NCBI GenBank assembly: GCA_963995525.1
Contig: OZ023207.1
Span: forward strand, 5,233,944 to 5,297,943
Direction: 5' to 3'
DNA from: Escarpia spicata
Taxonomy: Eukaryota > Annelida > Polychaeta > Sabellida > Siboglinidae
Length of the DNA stretch: 64,000 bases
The position numbers were made by a program, and so were the translations under genes. The notes below the pieces were generated by a model. It worked only from the letters and a program-made list of their open reading frames with translations, was not told the DNA's origin and ran no database searches. Shown piece by piece: positions 24,023 through 35,240 of the stretch (the first letter of the stretch is position 1; each line of letters opens with the position of its first letter).

Positions 24023-27000
24023 ATGTTCCAAGGGTCCCTGTTCGTGCTCTTATTCATATTAGCCACAAATCGATTCCTTACACAATCCTTCGATGCCTCT
24101 GAAACTGACTCAATAAATGGAATATATGCGTTCTCACGCCATTCCTTCAACTCATCCCATCTGATGTGGCCCAAACCAAACAGTAACAAGACACTGACAA
24201 TACTCGCCCTCTTCCTCTCAGGCGACATACAAACAAACCCAGGCCCAAGACAACTCCCCATATATCCCTGCGGCTTCTGTGAGCTTGCTGTATCATGGTC
24301 ACCCAATGAAGAAGCCGTATGCTGCGATGAATGCAGCATATGGTACCACCGGTCATGCCTAGAAATGTGCACTAAAGACTACAGCCTGTTGCAACGCTCA
24401 AACGTACAGTGGTTATGCTGTAAGTGTCAAACACTTAATGTATCAAGCTTCACATTCAGAAGCTTCGAAATTTCCCCAAGTTTCTATGAACCCATTGCAA
24501 ATGAGAATATTACGCTTGAATCGCTCTCCCCGACCTTCAACCCCCTCTTCACCAGCAGCCCCAAGTCGAACCAACAAATATCAGACAAAGCAACAAGAAG
24601 ACCCAATAGCTCCTCACACTCTTCAAAAAAAGCAAAATCGACAAATTCCAGAGGAAGTTCATCAGTATTTGATCTTCCACAGAAAAAAAACCTACGCGTC
24701 ATGACCATAAACTGTCGTAGCATAATTAACAAAAGAGCCGACCTGGAAGCATCCATAAACTACATAAAACCAGACGTTATATGTGGCTGTGAGTCCTGGC
24801 TTAGTAACAACATAAAGTCCAATGAAGTGTTCCCAGATAACTACACCACCTACAGGAAAGACCGCAACGCAATAGGAGGCGGTGTCTTTGTGCTAGTACG
24901 GAAAGACCTCATATCCTCTACTGAACTAGACCTGAATAGCGACTGCGAAATCATGTGGGTCAAAGTACAACTCCAAAACAAAAAGAACCTACTAATAGGC
25001 TCATTCTACATGCCGCAACGCTGCGACAAAACCATACGTGAACTAAATAAATCCCTGACAAAGATCACAACAAACTCGAAGCAAAAACAAATAATCCTCT
25101 GTGGAGATTTTAATTGTCCCGATATACTATGGGAAACAAGCACTGTGAAAACGTGCGCACCAGAGCGATCCGTCCAACAAGCCCTCATTGACACAACAGA
25201 AAGTGCGCAGCTTACACAAATTCACACTAGCTCCACTAGAGAGGGCAAGCTACTAGACCTAATCTTTACAACAAATCCCACTGTAGTGACAAACTCTGCT
25301 TGTGTGCCAGGGATATCAGACCACGACATCATCGTCACAGACTTTGATATAAGAGTCCAACACCAAAACAAACAACGAAGACAATTTTTCCAATTTACTC
25401 GCGCTGACTGGGACAATCTAAATGCTGATTTCATCACCCTGTCTAATGAAATAAAGACTCAATACACATTAGGTGCATGCACAGAAACTCTTTGGACAAT
25501 CTTCAAAAACGCACTAGCGAAATCTATCAACAAACATATCCCATCAAAGCTCAGCTCCAGTCGGTGCAATCTCCCATGGCTAAACAGAAAGATACAAAGA
25601 CTACTAAAGCGAAAGAGAAGACTGTACAATAAAGCTAAGAAAACAAACAACTGGGAAAATTACAAATTCATACAGAAAACATGTAGACGAAGTCTGCGTA
25701 AAGCAGAATGGGACTTTATTAATAACACCATCACCACAGGCCTCCAAACAAACAACTCAAAGCCATTCTGGCGCTATATCAAAAGTAGAAAACAAGACAA
25801 CATCGGAGTAGCTCCCCTGAAAAAGAATGGATCACTGGTGTGTAACAGTAAGGAAAAGGCTGAGATCCTCCTGGACCAGTTCCAGAGTGTCTTCACGAAA
25901 GAAGACAGATCTGCGCCCCCACACCTTGATCCCCCACAACACCCCAATATATGTGACATTAAAATTGACACCACCGGAGTATGTAAATTACTCAAGTCCA
26001 TTAAACCACATAAAGCATGTGGCCCTGACCAGATCCCCAATGCTATCCTTAAGAACTGTGCCGACACCCTATCCCCTGCACTCCGAGACATCTTCCAGAG
26101 ATCCATAGACACAGGCAACCTACCGTCAGACTGGCGCACAGCAAATGTGTCACCTGTATTTAAAAAAGGAGATAAGCACCTACCAGAAAACTACCGCCCC
26201 ATCTCACTGACATCGGTCCCATGCAAAATTCTCGAACACATAATCTACCGCCACATCATGACCTACCTAGAAGAGCACAACATCCTAACACACCTAAACC
26301 ATGGCTTCAGAGCAGGCTTCTCCTGCGAAACACAACTCCTAACCACCACGCATGACCTATTCTCTTCTTTCGACTCTGGAACTCAAGTAGACATAGCGAT
26401 ATTAGACTTTAGCAAGGCTTTCGACACAGTCCCCCACACAAAACTCCTCCATAAACTATCCCACTATGGCATAACTGGAACCACGTTCAAGTGGCTAGAA
26501 AATTTCCTCACTGATAGATCTATGAAAGTTGTTCTAGACGGCGAAACCTCGAGAGAAGTACCCGTCAAATCCGGCGTCCCACAAGGCACTGTACTTGCCC
26601 CCCTACTATTCCTCTGTCATATAAACGACCTATCATCATCAGTAAAATCTAAAGTCCGCCTATTTGCAGATGACTGCCTACTATATAGAGAAATCAAAAC
26701 ACTCAACGATCACATTGCACTACAACACGACCTAAAACAACTCCAAACATGGGCAAAGGACTGGGGTATGAACTTCAATACAAACAAATGCTACATCCTC
26801 AGTGTAAAACATAAAACTGACTATTTCTACACCTTAAATAACATCATCCTAGAACGTGTAAACTGTAATCCCTATCTTGGTATCTCTATCTCCGACGACC
26901 TTAAATGGCACTCCCACATCGCAACAACAACTAAAAAAGCAAACTCAACACTTGGCTTCCTAAGACGTAACATACGACACTGTCCTATAAACAACAAACG

Positions 27001-27532
27001 GACCGCATATATTGCCCTTGTGCGCGCTGCTTTAGAGTACGGAGCCATAGTGTGGGACCCATACCATCAGGGGGACATAGACAAACTAGAGCGTATACAA
27101 CACCGTGCTGCTCGCTTCATTACCGGCGACTACCACTCCAGACATGAAGGATCAATGACAAACATATTAATAGACCTAAAACTCAATACCCTACAAAGCA
27201 GACGTCGGGATCTACGACTCAAATACATGTACAAAATAGCTGAGGGATCTATCCCAGCCATCCCCGCAGAAACATACTTTCGGCCCCAAAAAATAAATAA
27301 AAGACGCATCCAACCCAAACATTTTCCAGATCACGTATCCTCAAATTTTGTACAACACCTAACAACCAATAACACCAGGTGCTATATAGTACCTGCATCC
27401 CACACCGACCAATTCAAAAACTCATACTTCGTAAAGACAATAGTAGACTGGAATAAACTAAACGAGTCGCAGGTCCAGGCTGAGACCATAAACGATTTCA
27501 GTCTCCTATCCTGCGGCTCAAACACTCAATAA
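24023..27532 (+). CDS. 2A-PHD-endonuclease-reverse transcriptase polyprotein
   Basis: Target-primed retrotransposition enzyme of 1169 residues. In order: a hydrophobic signal-like start (residues 4-22); a second hydrophobic run into the 2A-like GDIQTNPGP (67-75); a PHD finger (about 80-135: CGFC, CCDECSIWYH, WLCCKC); a Ser/Lys linker; an APE-type endonuclease (about 225-450: TINCRSI, GCESW, GGGVFVLV, CGDFNCPD, GISDHDI); an RT with RPISLTSV, LDFSKAFDTVPH (A), SGVPQGTVLAP (B) and LFADDC (C) with both Asp present; then a C-terminal domain with WDPYHQ and RIQHRAARF. All catalytic motifs look intact. The last ten residues do not match the usual family ending. Confidence 0.92.
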   Translation: MFQGSLFVLLFILATNRFLTQSFDASETDSINGIYAFSRHSFNSSHLMWPKPNSNKTLTILALFLSGDIQTNPGPRQLPIYPCGFCELAVSWSPNEEAVCCDECSIWYHRSCLEMCTKDYSLLQRSNVQWLCCKCQTLNVSSFTFRSFEISPSFYEPIANENITLESLSPTFNPLFTSSPKSNQQISDKATRRPNSSSHSSKKAKSTNSRGSSSVFDLPQKKNLRVMTINCRSIINKRADLEASINYIKPDVICGCESWLSNNIKSNEVFPDNYTTYRKDRNAIGGGVFVLVRKDLISSTELDLNSDCEIMWVKVQLQNKKNLLIGSFYMPQRCDKTIRELNKSLTKITTNSKQKQIILCGDFNCPDILWETSTVKTCAPERSVQQALIDTTESAQLTQIHTSSTREGKLLDLIFTTNPTVVTNSACVPGISDHDIIVTDFDIRVQHQNKQRRQFFQFTRADWDNLNADFITLSNEIKTQYTLGACTETLWTIFKNALAKSINKHIPSKLSSSRCNLPWLNRKIQRLLKRKRRLYNKAKKTNNWENYKFIQKTCRRSLRKAEWDFINNTITTGLQTNNSKPFWRYIKSRKQDNIGVAPLKKNGSLVCNSKEKAEILLDQFQSVFTKEDRSAPPHLDPPQHPNICDIKIDTTGVCKLLKSIKPHKACGPDQIPNAILKNCADTLSPALRDIFQRSIDTGNLPSDWRTANVSPVFKKGDKHLPENYRPISLTSVPCKILEHIIYRHIMTYLEEHNILTHLNHGFRAGFSCETQLLTTTHDLFSSFDSGTQVDIAILDFSKAFDTVPHTKLLHKLSHYGITGTTFKWLENFLTDRSMKVVLDGETSREVPVKSGVPQGTVLAPLLFLCHINDLSSSVKSKVRLFADDCLLYREIKTLNDHIALQHDLKQLQTWAKDWGMNFNTNKCYILSVKHKTDYFYTLNNIILERVNCNPYLGISISDDLKWHSHIATTTKKANSTLGFLRRNIRHCPINNKRTAYIALVRAALEYGAIVWDPYHQGDIDKLERIQHRAARFITGDYHSRHEGSMTNILIDLKLNTLQSRRRDLRLKYMYKIAEGSIPAIPAETYFRPQKINKRRIQPKHFPDHVSSNFVQHLTTNNTRCYIVPASHTDQFKNSYFVKTIVDWNKLNESQVQAETINDFSLLSCGSNTQ
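24221..24247 (+). other. 2A-like motif GDIQTNPGP
   Basis: Same position and same Q-for-E variant as in copy 1, directly after the run LTILALFLS. Conservation of this variant in two diverged copies argues that it is the family form and not a mutation. Confidence 0.75.
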
Positions 27533-27548
27533 CACCATACGCACCCAC

Positions 27549-27764
27549 CCCGTCGTAAACCATAGCCAACAGTGGCTCCTTACGACGTAGATAATTAGAA
27601 ATAGAAACATTGTGACTGTCCGACTCCGCATCATCTTCTTCGCTATCGTCGCTGAAACGCTCGGAAAGAGCGGAATTAGACGAATCATCCGCTGTAACCG
27701 TTCCCGCTAGTGGCTCAAAATCGTATGATTTCATTTGAAACTCTGCGAAACTCCCACTAGCCAT
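27549..27764 (-). CDS. first exon of a gene of the P2X7-C-domain type (candidate)
   Basis: Starts at ATG 27,764. The exon encodes an acidic, Ser-rich N-terminus including SYDFEPLAG, a phrase close to the YxFEPE-type openings common in invertebrate P2X7-C-terminal-domain proteins, and ends at a plausible donor (GTGGGT). The downstream exons, which would lie to the left, have been displaced by or lost to the retrotransposon ending near 27.5 kb. Together with the THAP gene at 18 kb it forms a convergent pair like that at 54.8-59.7 kb. The family assignment from a first exon is tentative. Confidence 0.45.
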
Positions 27765-27822
27765 GATGTTACAAGAGAATGGAGAGAACAACAATGGCGA
27801 TGCATAGATGTCAACAAAGCCG

Positions 27823-27842
27823 AGAGTCATCTTTGACGTCAC
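27823..27842 (-). promoter_or_regulatory. mirror copy of the CRE/AP-1-like box
   Basis: On the minus strand reads GTGACGTCAAAGATGACTCT, 59 bp upstream of the exon start at 27,764; 18 of 20 bases match the box at 17,874. Confidence 0.45.
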
Positions 27843-28136
27843 GATACCTCGTGATCGCCTAGCTCATTAAATTTCAACTTTCTGCGGGAATCTCTACACA
27901 GACGGGTTTAAAATAGAATTTTGTCTACAAACGTATTTTTCTGTATTTTTTTAATGTTGTCAAATGTTACATACAATGTTAATCTTTGTGTACACATGGA
28001 AAACGGATTTTAGCTAATGCTTGTTGTTATTTCCTTTAACTCTATAGTGACACATTCAAATACATCCTTTACAATTGTTGATTTACTCGATATAACAGAG
28101 CAATCGAGAACATTTTTGGCGTATATAAACCTCCTT

Positions 28137-28401
28137 GTTTATAATCCCTTACATTGTGAAAAGATGTATAACCTGGTAGTTGAAACCGGGGAGTCCGATC
28201 GGATTGAGCCCATGTCTCAATAATAACAATAATGTCAAAGTCCATATTAAGTGATTCTAAATAATTATATATATTTTCAAAATTTGCATTCAGACTGCGC
28301 GCGTTAAAATGAACAAAGGATATATTTCTACCAAAATTACTATGTGACATATTGAGAATATCGTTAAATTTCTGCTCAGAATAATCATCAATATACTTCA
28401 T
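28137..28401 (-). pseudogene. non-LTR endonuclease fragment
   Basis: Minus-strand frame from ATG 28,401 carries the start of an APE-type endonuclease: FVHFNARSLNANFENIYNYL, then FDIIVIIETWAQ and FHNVRDYKQGGL. It stops being recognisable after the GG(G)-type motif, so less than half of the domain remains. Not the same element as copies 1 and 2, judging by sequence. Confidence 0.75.
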
Positions 28402-28589
28402 GGCGATTAGGGGGCGGGTGTCCGACGACCCCGCAAGAGGGTGGGGTCTCGGGGAGAGCGCTATGTAACGATTAAAACAGAAAACATGTCTAAATCAGAC
28501 TGACAGCAATACTTATTGTGTCACTTGGAAGGTTAGGTCTTTTGATGTTTTAAGCTTATCAGTGCAAAACGAGCTTCAAATGGCTTCGA

Positions 28590-28900
28590 TGTATAATAGT
28601 TATGACGTGCTATCTAATATTGTACTGGTAATTCCTAGACGTTCGACGGTGGCACTGAAGATTGACAATTTGATGGTTCTTCTTATTTTTGTTTTCCGTA
28701 CATGATTTAGCTTGTTACATGCTTGCTAGACTAGGACAATGCGTTGGTGAACGTTTTTGCTTGTACCGCGTATCCAGGAACCTAGATACCGGAAGTCGTT
28801 TACTTCCTCAAGTACTTCAATATCAACCCTTTTTATTACATTTACAACGGCTAGTTGTGAACCGTCGAAAGTATAGTGTTGTATGGAGCGGATACCTGGA
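28590..28900 (-). pseudogene. RTE-type RT C-terminal fragment
   Basis: Minus-strand translation gives FDGSQLAVV, VNDFRYLGSWI, then in a shifted frame HVRKTKIRRTIKLSIFSATV. These follow the RT palm in RTE/BovB-like elements. The fragment is interrupted by stops and abuts the CA microsatellite. Confidence 0.65.
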
Positions 28901-28949
28901 CCCTCACAGAATAACTGGAAAGAAAAGTAGATGGCAGTTACACCAGAGT

Positions 28950-29409
<460 letters not shown>

Positions 29410-29444
29410 CCATCTATGAATCTAGACCCGCCCGTTCCATGTAA

Positions 29445-30474
29445 GCTTCGTAACGCAGGCATCACGATTGGCTCTCGGGCTAGGTTAACTATAAAATTAA
29501 AATAACTAAGAATAAGCTTTTATCAATTAATATTATTGTTTCAAAACTATTCAAAATGTAACTAATAATGAAACATGTCACACAATAAAATAAATCAAAA
29601 TTAAAACGTTGCATTGTTTTTCTACTGCTTCACCCGCTTCACAATCAAGTGGCGCATCTGTTATATCTAAACGTACTTTTAAAATGTGATTGTGTAACTT
29701 TATTTGTTATCTAAAACGCCCATGATACATAAACATTAATAATGATACTAAATACGTATTGGGAGTTAGGAATAACCAGTTGCTGTCGGGTGATATCACT
29801 GGTTTAGTGAACATTGAAAATACAGTTCTGGGCCAGCTAGACACTCGCCTTCGAGTTTATGAATGCGGGCGAGAGCCGGATAAGCGAAACGATCTATGTA
29901 AATATGCTCATCATCTGTGTGTATCTCTATCAATGGCGGATTACCCAATAGGCGGTATGGGCACATGCCAAGGGCCCACGAAAATAGCCAAGCATAATTA
30001 TAATTTTGTTGGACTGAATATTTCCGAAATAAAAACTAAAAAGACAAGATTTGGCCTACAATGTTTACTGCTTAACTTTCATTAGTATTTCATTGGCCCG
30101 ATTAGCTTTCCAAGCCGGGAATAATTCTGATGGAGGCTCAATATGTTTGAATGTTTAACATACATTATAGGGGTGTTACTACATAACTGACTGTAAATGA
30201 GAAAATCTTCAACAGCACCCGCGTCTTCCGATGTTATAATCCCACAGCGAAGTCACGATGAAGCTCTGGTTCAGCCTACCCAACATTCATTTAATTTCCG
30301 GCACATGTGGAGGTTTTCGGCTCACCTCATGTGGGATGCAATTGGAGGTTCTGGGCCCCCTAAGCTATCCTGTCTGGATCAGTTCTTTGGTCTACCTATG
30401 GCTCACGGACGTGCGTAAAGCCCATGAATGTCTTACTTCGCCACTGATCTCCATATCTTCTCCATCTCTCGCAG
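29445..30474. other. non-coding, probable intron before the lectin exon
   Basis: No supported exon. The region ends with a pyrimidine-rich tract and CTCTCGCAG acceptor. Confidence 0.45.
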
Positions 30475-30690
30475 GCAATGAGAATTTGGCATTGGGGAAG
30501 GTGGCTTATCAGAGTTCTACGTACTCCAACTGCGCCGCTTCTCGAGCTGTGGACGGGAACACGGCCGGCCACTACGGGAAGTACACCCTCTCGCACACAC
30601 ACGAGGAATACAGACCGTGGTGGGCCGTCGACCTCGGCAGAGAACACCTCGTGACGCACGTCCGCATTTCAAACAGGATAGATTGTTGTC
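30475..30690 (+). CDS. F-type lectin / discoidin-like domain exon (partial gene)
   Basis: A 216-nt exon between acceptor CTCGCAG and donor GTAAGT. It encodes the first half of a fucolectin-type (F5/8 C superfamily) carbohydrate-binding domain: NLALGKVAYQSSTY, ASRAVDGNT, WWAVDLGREH, THVRISNRIDCC. The Trp-Trp-Val-Asp-Leu core and the paired Cys are typical of F-type lectins, which act extracellularly in innate recognition. The next half-domain exon is not seen nearby. The exon ends in phase 1, which matches the entry phase of the exon at 62,864. Probably a host gene. Confidence 0.8.
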
Positions 30691-31224
30691 GTAAGTTACG
30701 TACGCTATTATACCTGCTAAATCTTCCGAGAAATCCGGGAGTTTCCCGGATTTTGGTCTCCCGGTCTCCCAGAAATTCTCCCGGATTTTCTTTGAGAATC
30801 TCAAACGAGCCCTCCCCCCAGTCTACGTATCCACGGGAGAAGTGCTGAACCGCAGAATTTCGCGGCGAACAATTTTCATCAGTAAACCCCCGTTTTTCGA
30901 TGGCAACATCCAAGACAGCGCGACACGGGAAACGTGTTGAACCACTGGTGAACCTCCCGGATTTCATAAAAAAAAGTTGGCAGGTATACACTATGCATAC
31001 ATAGATCTGTTCGATCTTCGTTCCTGTATACAGGCATTTAATCCACTGAAATAACATGCCAATCGAAACAAAACACCGTCGTTGTTAAACTAATTAAAAA
31101 TCAGGCGACATTCAGCTTATATGGTTGTTTGATTGCCCAGGAATACAATCTTTATGTTTTGTCTTAGAAGTATTTTAATCCAGTTTTTAAACGTAATATT
31201 TATATTTTATCATGTGTAGGATAT
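30691..31224. other. intronic sequence with CCCGG-rich repeat
   Basis: Contains a 30,735-30,800 segment with repeated TCCCGGATTTT and CTCCCGG units. No exon recognised. Confidence 0.45.
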
Positions 31225-31600
31225 TTATGATGGCCGAGAAGGGCCATCGCGTTTTTGTGTGGCAACCTGCAGCGCCATGGGGCGATGACGCGATGCGCGA
31301 TGCGATGGGCGATGCGATGAGCGATGCGCGATGCGATGGGCGATGCGATGGACGATGCGCGATGCGATGGACGATGCGCGATGCGATGGACGATGCGCGA
31401 TGCGATGGACGATGCGCGATGCGATGGTATAAATTATAAAGATGCCGTAATGAGCATGCGTACGTCGAAAACGAGACTTTGGCAGCCATTTGTATTTTAT
31501 TAAACGCATTCCTTTTTGTGTTCAGAGCATGTGATGATAGCTGATGATGCTGACTGTACGTATACGGTTACATATATATATGGTTTGCGCACACAATTTG
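31225..31600 (+). repeat. composite repeat with GATGCGATGG minisatellite core, copy 1
   Basis: A unique left arm (GATGGCCGAGAAGGGCCATC) leads to a core of 19-bp units like GATGCGATGGACGATGCGC, then a right arm with GAGCATGCGTACG, GTTCAGAGCATGTGATGAT and GTACGTATACGGTTACA. The whole structure recurs inverted at 60,620-61,090. Conserved arms around a variable tandem core resemble non-autonomous Helitron-like elements of bivalves, but no termini were proven. Open frames here are repeat translations. Confidence 0.7.
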
Positions 31601-32253
31601 TTGTGTTCGTACTTCTAACTGTTGTGCCGAAAGTCTGGGTCAAACACATTTCATAACATGACATATAAACTTATGTACTTCTTTTTCTGCTCAAATTGCA
31701 GTGTTTTAATTATTTCCGTCTGGATATCCTTGGTAGAAAATATAAAACTTGTTTTGAATACATGGGAAGAAACGACAACTTTTGTCAACTTTCGCTTATT
31801 GCAAATGCCGTTCATTTGTGTCCAAGTTTATGTTTCAGTTATTATAAATAGCTACAATATTCGGTTTAACAAGAAACATGTACATTAAATAATCGAAAAC
31901 ACTGAATTTAGTCGTCATTTGCGTCACATGTTTTTCTTTCTGTCTACAGCTTAATTGTTTCTTTTTAGTTATGTGAATCGAATAGCTGAGGCACAGTTGA
32001 TCAAACCGTAGATACGCTACAGTGTAACTGCCTGTCAATCGCAGCGATTTACGATGCTGTACAATATAGCATGCGGCACGAAGTCGTGTAATTCCATGGT
32101 GCAGGTAAAATAATTTAATAAAAAGAAGAAGAAGAAGAAACAGATTGTGCAATTGAAGAAAAGAAATCAGCAACACAAATCACAGCAATACTATTGTCAT
32201 GAATACACGCATTTGAATGCAACAATGAATGTTAGTTATATAAGTCACTAACA
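31601..32253. other. non-coding spacer
   Basis: AT-rich with a short AAGAAGAAG run near 32,123. No gene supported. Confidence 0.5.
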
Positions 32254-32454
32254 TTATTTACTCACAAAAATCTCTTGACCGTTAGACGTTGCAAGTGCAT
32301 ATATACAATCCACTGTTGTTGCTATATAGTTCCATAGCTTAACACCTCGACGTCTAATGGTTTTATATAATACGTTGGTTTTAGAAATCGGTACATGCAG
32401 TAGATCCACATGGCGTGTCCTATAATTATTGGTTAACGATTTGCAGTTAAACAC
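32254..32454 (-). pseudogene. non-LTR ORF2 C-terminal fragment
   Basis: Minus-strand frame encodes NYRTRHVDLLHVPISKTN and RRRGVKLWNYI, the conserved end of CR1/L2-type ORF2 proteins. Only about 60 codons remain. Confidence 0.65.
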
Positions 32455-33745
32455 CGGAAGGACAATTGGTTTGTCATTCTACCATGGGCAACGGCCAACA
32501 CATTTTCTTTAGACGACCAATTTGTAATTAAACAGACTGAAACGATCACAAACAATTGCTAAGAAAGCGCATGTTAAATGTATGATTATTTTTAAAATAT
32601 TTAAAAAATCGTTTTGTCAACGCGGATTTGAAATACCGCATAAAAATGTCTGTATTGTTATCTGTGTCATGTTTACGAGTTAAAGTTCGACACTTATGAC
32701 ATGTATTGCGTTTCAGTAGTGACACGTGGTGCAAGTCCCTGGAAGACTAGCTCAGTGGTTACGCCGCTACAGCCTCAATCACGGGGTTTCCTGTACATCC
32801 TCTTCATGTGTCTGATGTCTTCCTTGTCGTCTTCGACTTTGTAGTCTACAGTAGATATAGCGTTTCACACAAGCTAGTAAAATTTTATAACATACATTGT
32901 ATAACAGTACAAATGTTTCAATCAAACTTAGGGAAGACAACAACTATATTATCAATATCAATGTTTGTGTTTAAAAACATTCCTTAAATCGATGCTGTCT
33001 GTAGAACAATAGCCTTGTCTAAAACTAAACAGAGGTTGTTTGCAAAAAAAATATTATAGTATCCTATGCTTAATAAGGTGAGCTAATTTTCTACTTTACA
33101 ATTCATTTGTAAATATAATGTTCTCACCGTATATTAATTGTTCATAATGTACTCTCACTCCTATTTTGCATATTTTAATAACATAGACTATATTCACTTT
33201 ATTTTACATACTGTAATGATCGGTTTGCTTAATGGTACTGTTGTGATTCTGAAAAAGGTTCCTATCGCTCCGCTAGGATCTTTAGGATGAATGCAATTAT
33301 TAAATACGTACGTCAAATATGCACAATAAACTTGAAATGCCTTATACGTATGTGTGCAAATTACATAGCATTAATGTACATTAATTTAAATGCTACGTTA
33401 CCATAAATCTCTGGCAAGAAATACAGCAGGTCTGGTTTTCCTCGGATGACCATATCGCTTGTGTGCCTTACGCTCGTTCGTTTTTGATCAGTGCCAACTA
33501 TACTCTGTGTTAATGATTTCTCTTAAAACGTGCGGTGCAAACAAATTTAACGAATATGCACAAAGAAGCACGGTGTTTCAGAAGTGTGTACAACATATTA
33601 CTTATTGTATGTTAATATAATCGTCGATTGAAATGATTTCTTGAAACTCGTAGAATTTCATCGTTCAGTTTTCTAAGAAAGATACTTCTGATATACATCA
33701 TGTTTTCACTGTAACTGTAATTTCACTGTAATTGTTGTATACATT
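32455..33745. other. non-coding, AT-rich
   Basis: A tRNA-like A box (TAGCTCAGTGG) at 32,748-32,758 lacks a matching B box, so a degraded SINE head is likelier than a tRNA. Nothing else supported. Confidence 0.45.
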
Positions 33746-33763
33746 ATATATATATATATATAC

Positions 33764-33810
<47 letters not shown>

Positions 33811-33824
33811 CATATATGTATATA

Positions 33825-33899
<75 letters not shown>
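33746..33899. repeat. (TA)n microsatellite with CATATATA variants
   Basis: About 150 bp of TA dinucleotides interrupted by periodic C. It can form cruciform or hairpin structures. No coding content. Confidence 0.98.
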
Positions 33900-33901
<2 letters not shown>

Positions 33902-34574
33902 GACGTGTGATGTTAAAAAAGCAAAACGTGTGATGCTAATTACTATGACCATGCATACCGCTGATACCGTACATACTTATGTGATAATGTAATTTCTCCG
34001 TATTTACAATGAATAAATAATGTAAACCAATACTCATTCAATATGTTTACTGTTGAGGTGTATACTCTTGGTTTCTATGGGAACTTCCATAGACAACAAC
34101 AACATGTCTTACGACATATCATCAAGGTGATCCCATCTGAACGATTGTCCTCCAAAAACACATTCGCCTTTCCTCGTCCCATTCTGATACACCTTAACAG
34201 CTATGTTACACGGCTGTAACACAACTGATTTTTTTAGACTAGAGAGCAATGTCGTTTTCTATATGATTCAGCACAAACGAGTATATCAAAATTGTAATTT
34301 ACACCTGGAAGTGCCGATGCACTAAAGTGGGGGTTAAGTAGCACTTTTGGTTAATTGTATCTCTTGTCTGGCAAGTGGATTACATGATGTGTCAAAGTCG
34401 GTGCGTCTGTGGAGACGATAATCCCTGGGTCATGAGCTATAATTAGAACAGCACCACCTCCCAAAATTGCAGCAGTGGACTAGAATGATGCTACTTATTT
34501 ACATCGTCTGGTCGTAGTTGCGCATGTGGTTGTGTCTTTGATGTCGACACAATTGTTTCTGAACAAGCATAAGC
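33900..34574. other. non-coding spacer
   Basis: No gene or recognised repeat. Confidence 0.5.
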
Positions 34575-34862
34575 ATGAGTCATTTAAGATGGGCAGGGCT
34601 TGTAGAGAAAATGGGAAAAGAACGGATGGCAAAGAGAGCAGATGTACAGAGACGGGAAGGGAAAAGGAGGCGAGGAAGAACTAGACTGCGATGGGAAAAC
34701 TATGGAAAAAGAGATTTTGAAGGATTGGGAGAAAGGTGGAAAACGAGAACGAATGATCTGGTGAGAGAGCTGTGCAGGATCAGCGAGAGAAATTACAAAA
34801 AAATCAGACATCGAGCATCGGAATCGAGGCCAGTTTCACCCCTGACAGACAGGGATATATGA
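34575..34862 (+). pseudogene. RTE-type ORF C-terminal fragment
   Basis: 95 codons from ATG 34,575 encode LRWAGLVEKMGKERMAKR and EGKRRRGRTRLRW, the basic tail shared by RTE/Jockey-type reverse transcriptases. The rest of the RT is absent. Confidence 0.75.
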
Positions 34863-34889
34863 GGAGTTCAAATTCATGCTTGTGGAGAG

Positions 34890-35010
34890 CCTCAATGTAG
34901 ATATTTGGGGGGTGTAAATCGAAGTAAATTGTGATTTTGGAGAGCCTTAATGTTGCTGTTTTGGCGAGCCTCAAGAGGTGGAATGCAAATCGAGGTTTTG
35001 GAGAGCCTCA
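34890..35010 (+). repeat. dispersed repeat, copy B (GAGCCTCAATG family)
   Basis: Three degenerate GGAGAGCCT(C/T)AA units in direct orientation, matching the copy at 10,225-10,335. Confidence 0.5.
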
Positions 35011-35136
35011 ACCCACCAAATATCCATTATGTTCCGATGCCAGTGTTTTGGGTTTGGCTTTGTTGTCTGGGCTTGAACAAATTCGTGACCTTAGGCAACA
35101 CTGGATGCCTTTTATGTCCAACGCATGTGTCCATGG

Positions 35137-35240
35137 TTGATGACTTTGAGTGTGCGTATACGGTTACACATCTAGTTATTGTGCACAAAAGATTATTTGA
35201 TTGTACTTCTAAATATTATGATAGAAGCCTAATGCGATTG
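35137..35240 (+). repeat. arm of the GATGCG composite repeat without its core
   Basis: Contains GCGTATACGGTTACACATCT and GTGCACAAAAGATTAT, which also occur in the arm of the copy at 60.6-60.8 kb (inverted) and partly at 31.55 kb. The tandem core is missing here. Confidence 0.6.

Larger units (their letters stand above)
22851..27532 (+). mobile_element. CR1-group non-LTR retrotransposon with intact ORF (copy 2)
   Basis: Leader from about 22,850 (left boundary uncertain) to 24,022, then one uninterrupted ORF of 1169 codons. Base composition changes near the left boundary to a C/A-rich plus strand, unlike its AT-rich surroundings. The 3' end is abrupt: the expected conserved C-terminus and a 3' UTR tail are missing, and sequence belonging to an antisense exon starts by 27,549. 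No poly(A) or microsatellite tail is seen. Confidence 0.8.

Noticed and set aside
31187..31509. Periodic Arg/Asp/Met or His/Arg/Ser frames, repeated at 60,786-61,106
   Set aside because: Products of the GATGCG minisatellite core; unit number differs between the copies.
32748..32800. tRNA-like sequence
   Set aside because: Good A box but no B box or cloverleaf; probably a degraded SINE head.
33698..33952. Ile/Tyr repeat frame
   Set aside because: Translation of the TA microsatellite.
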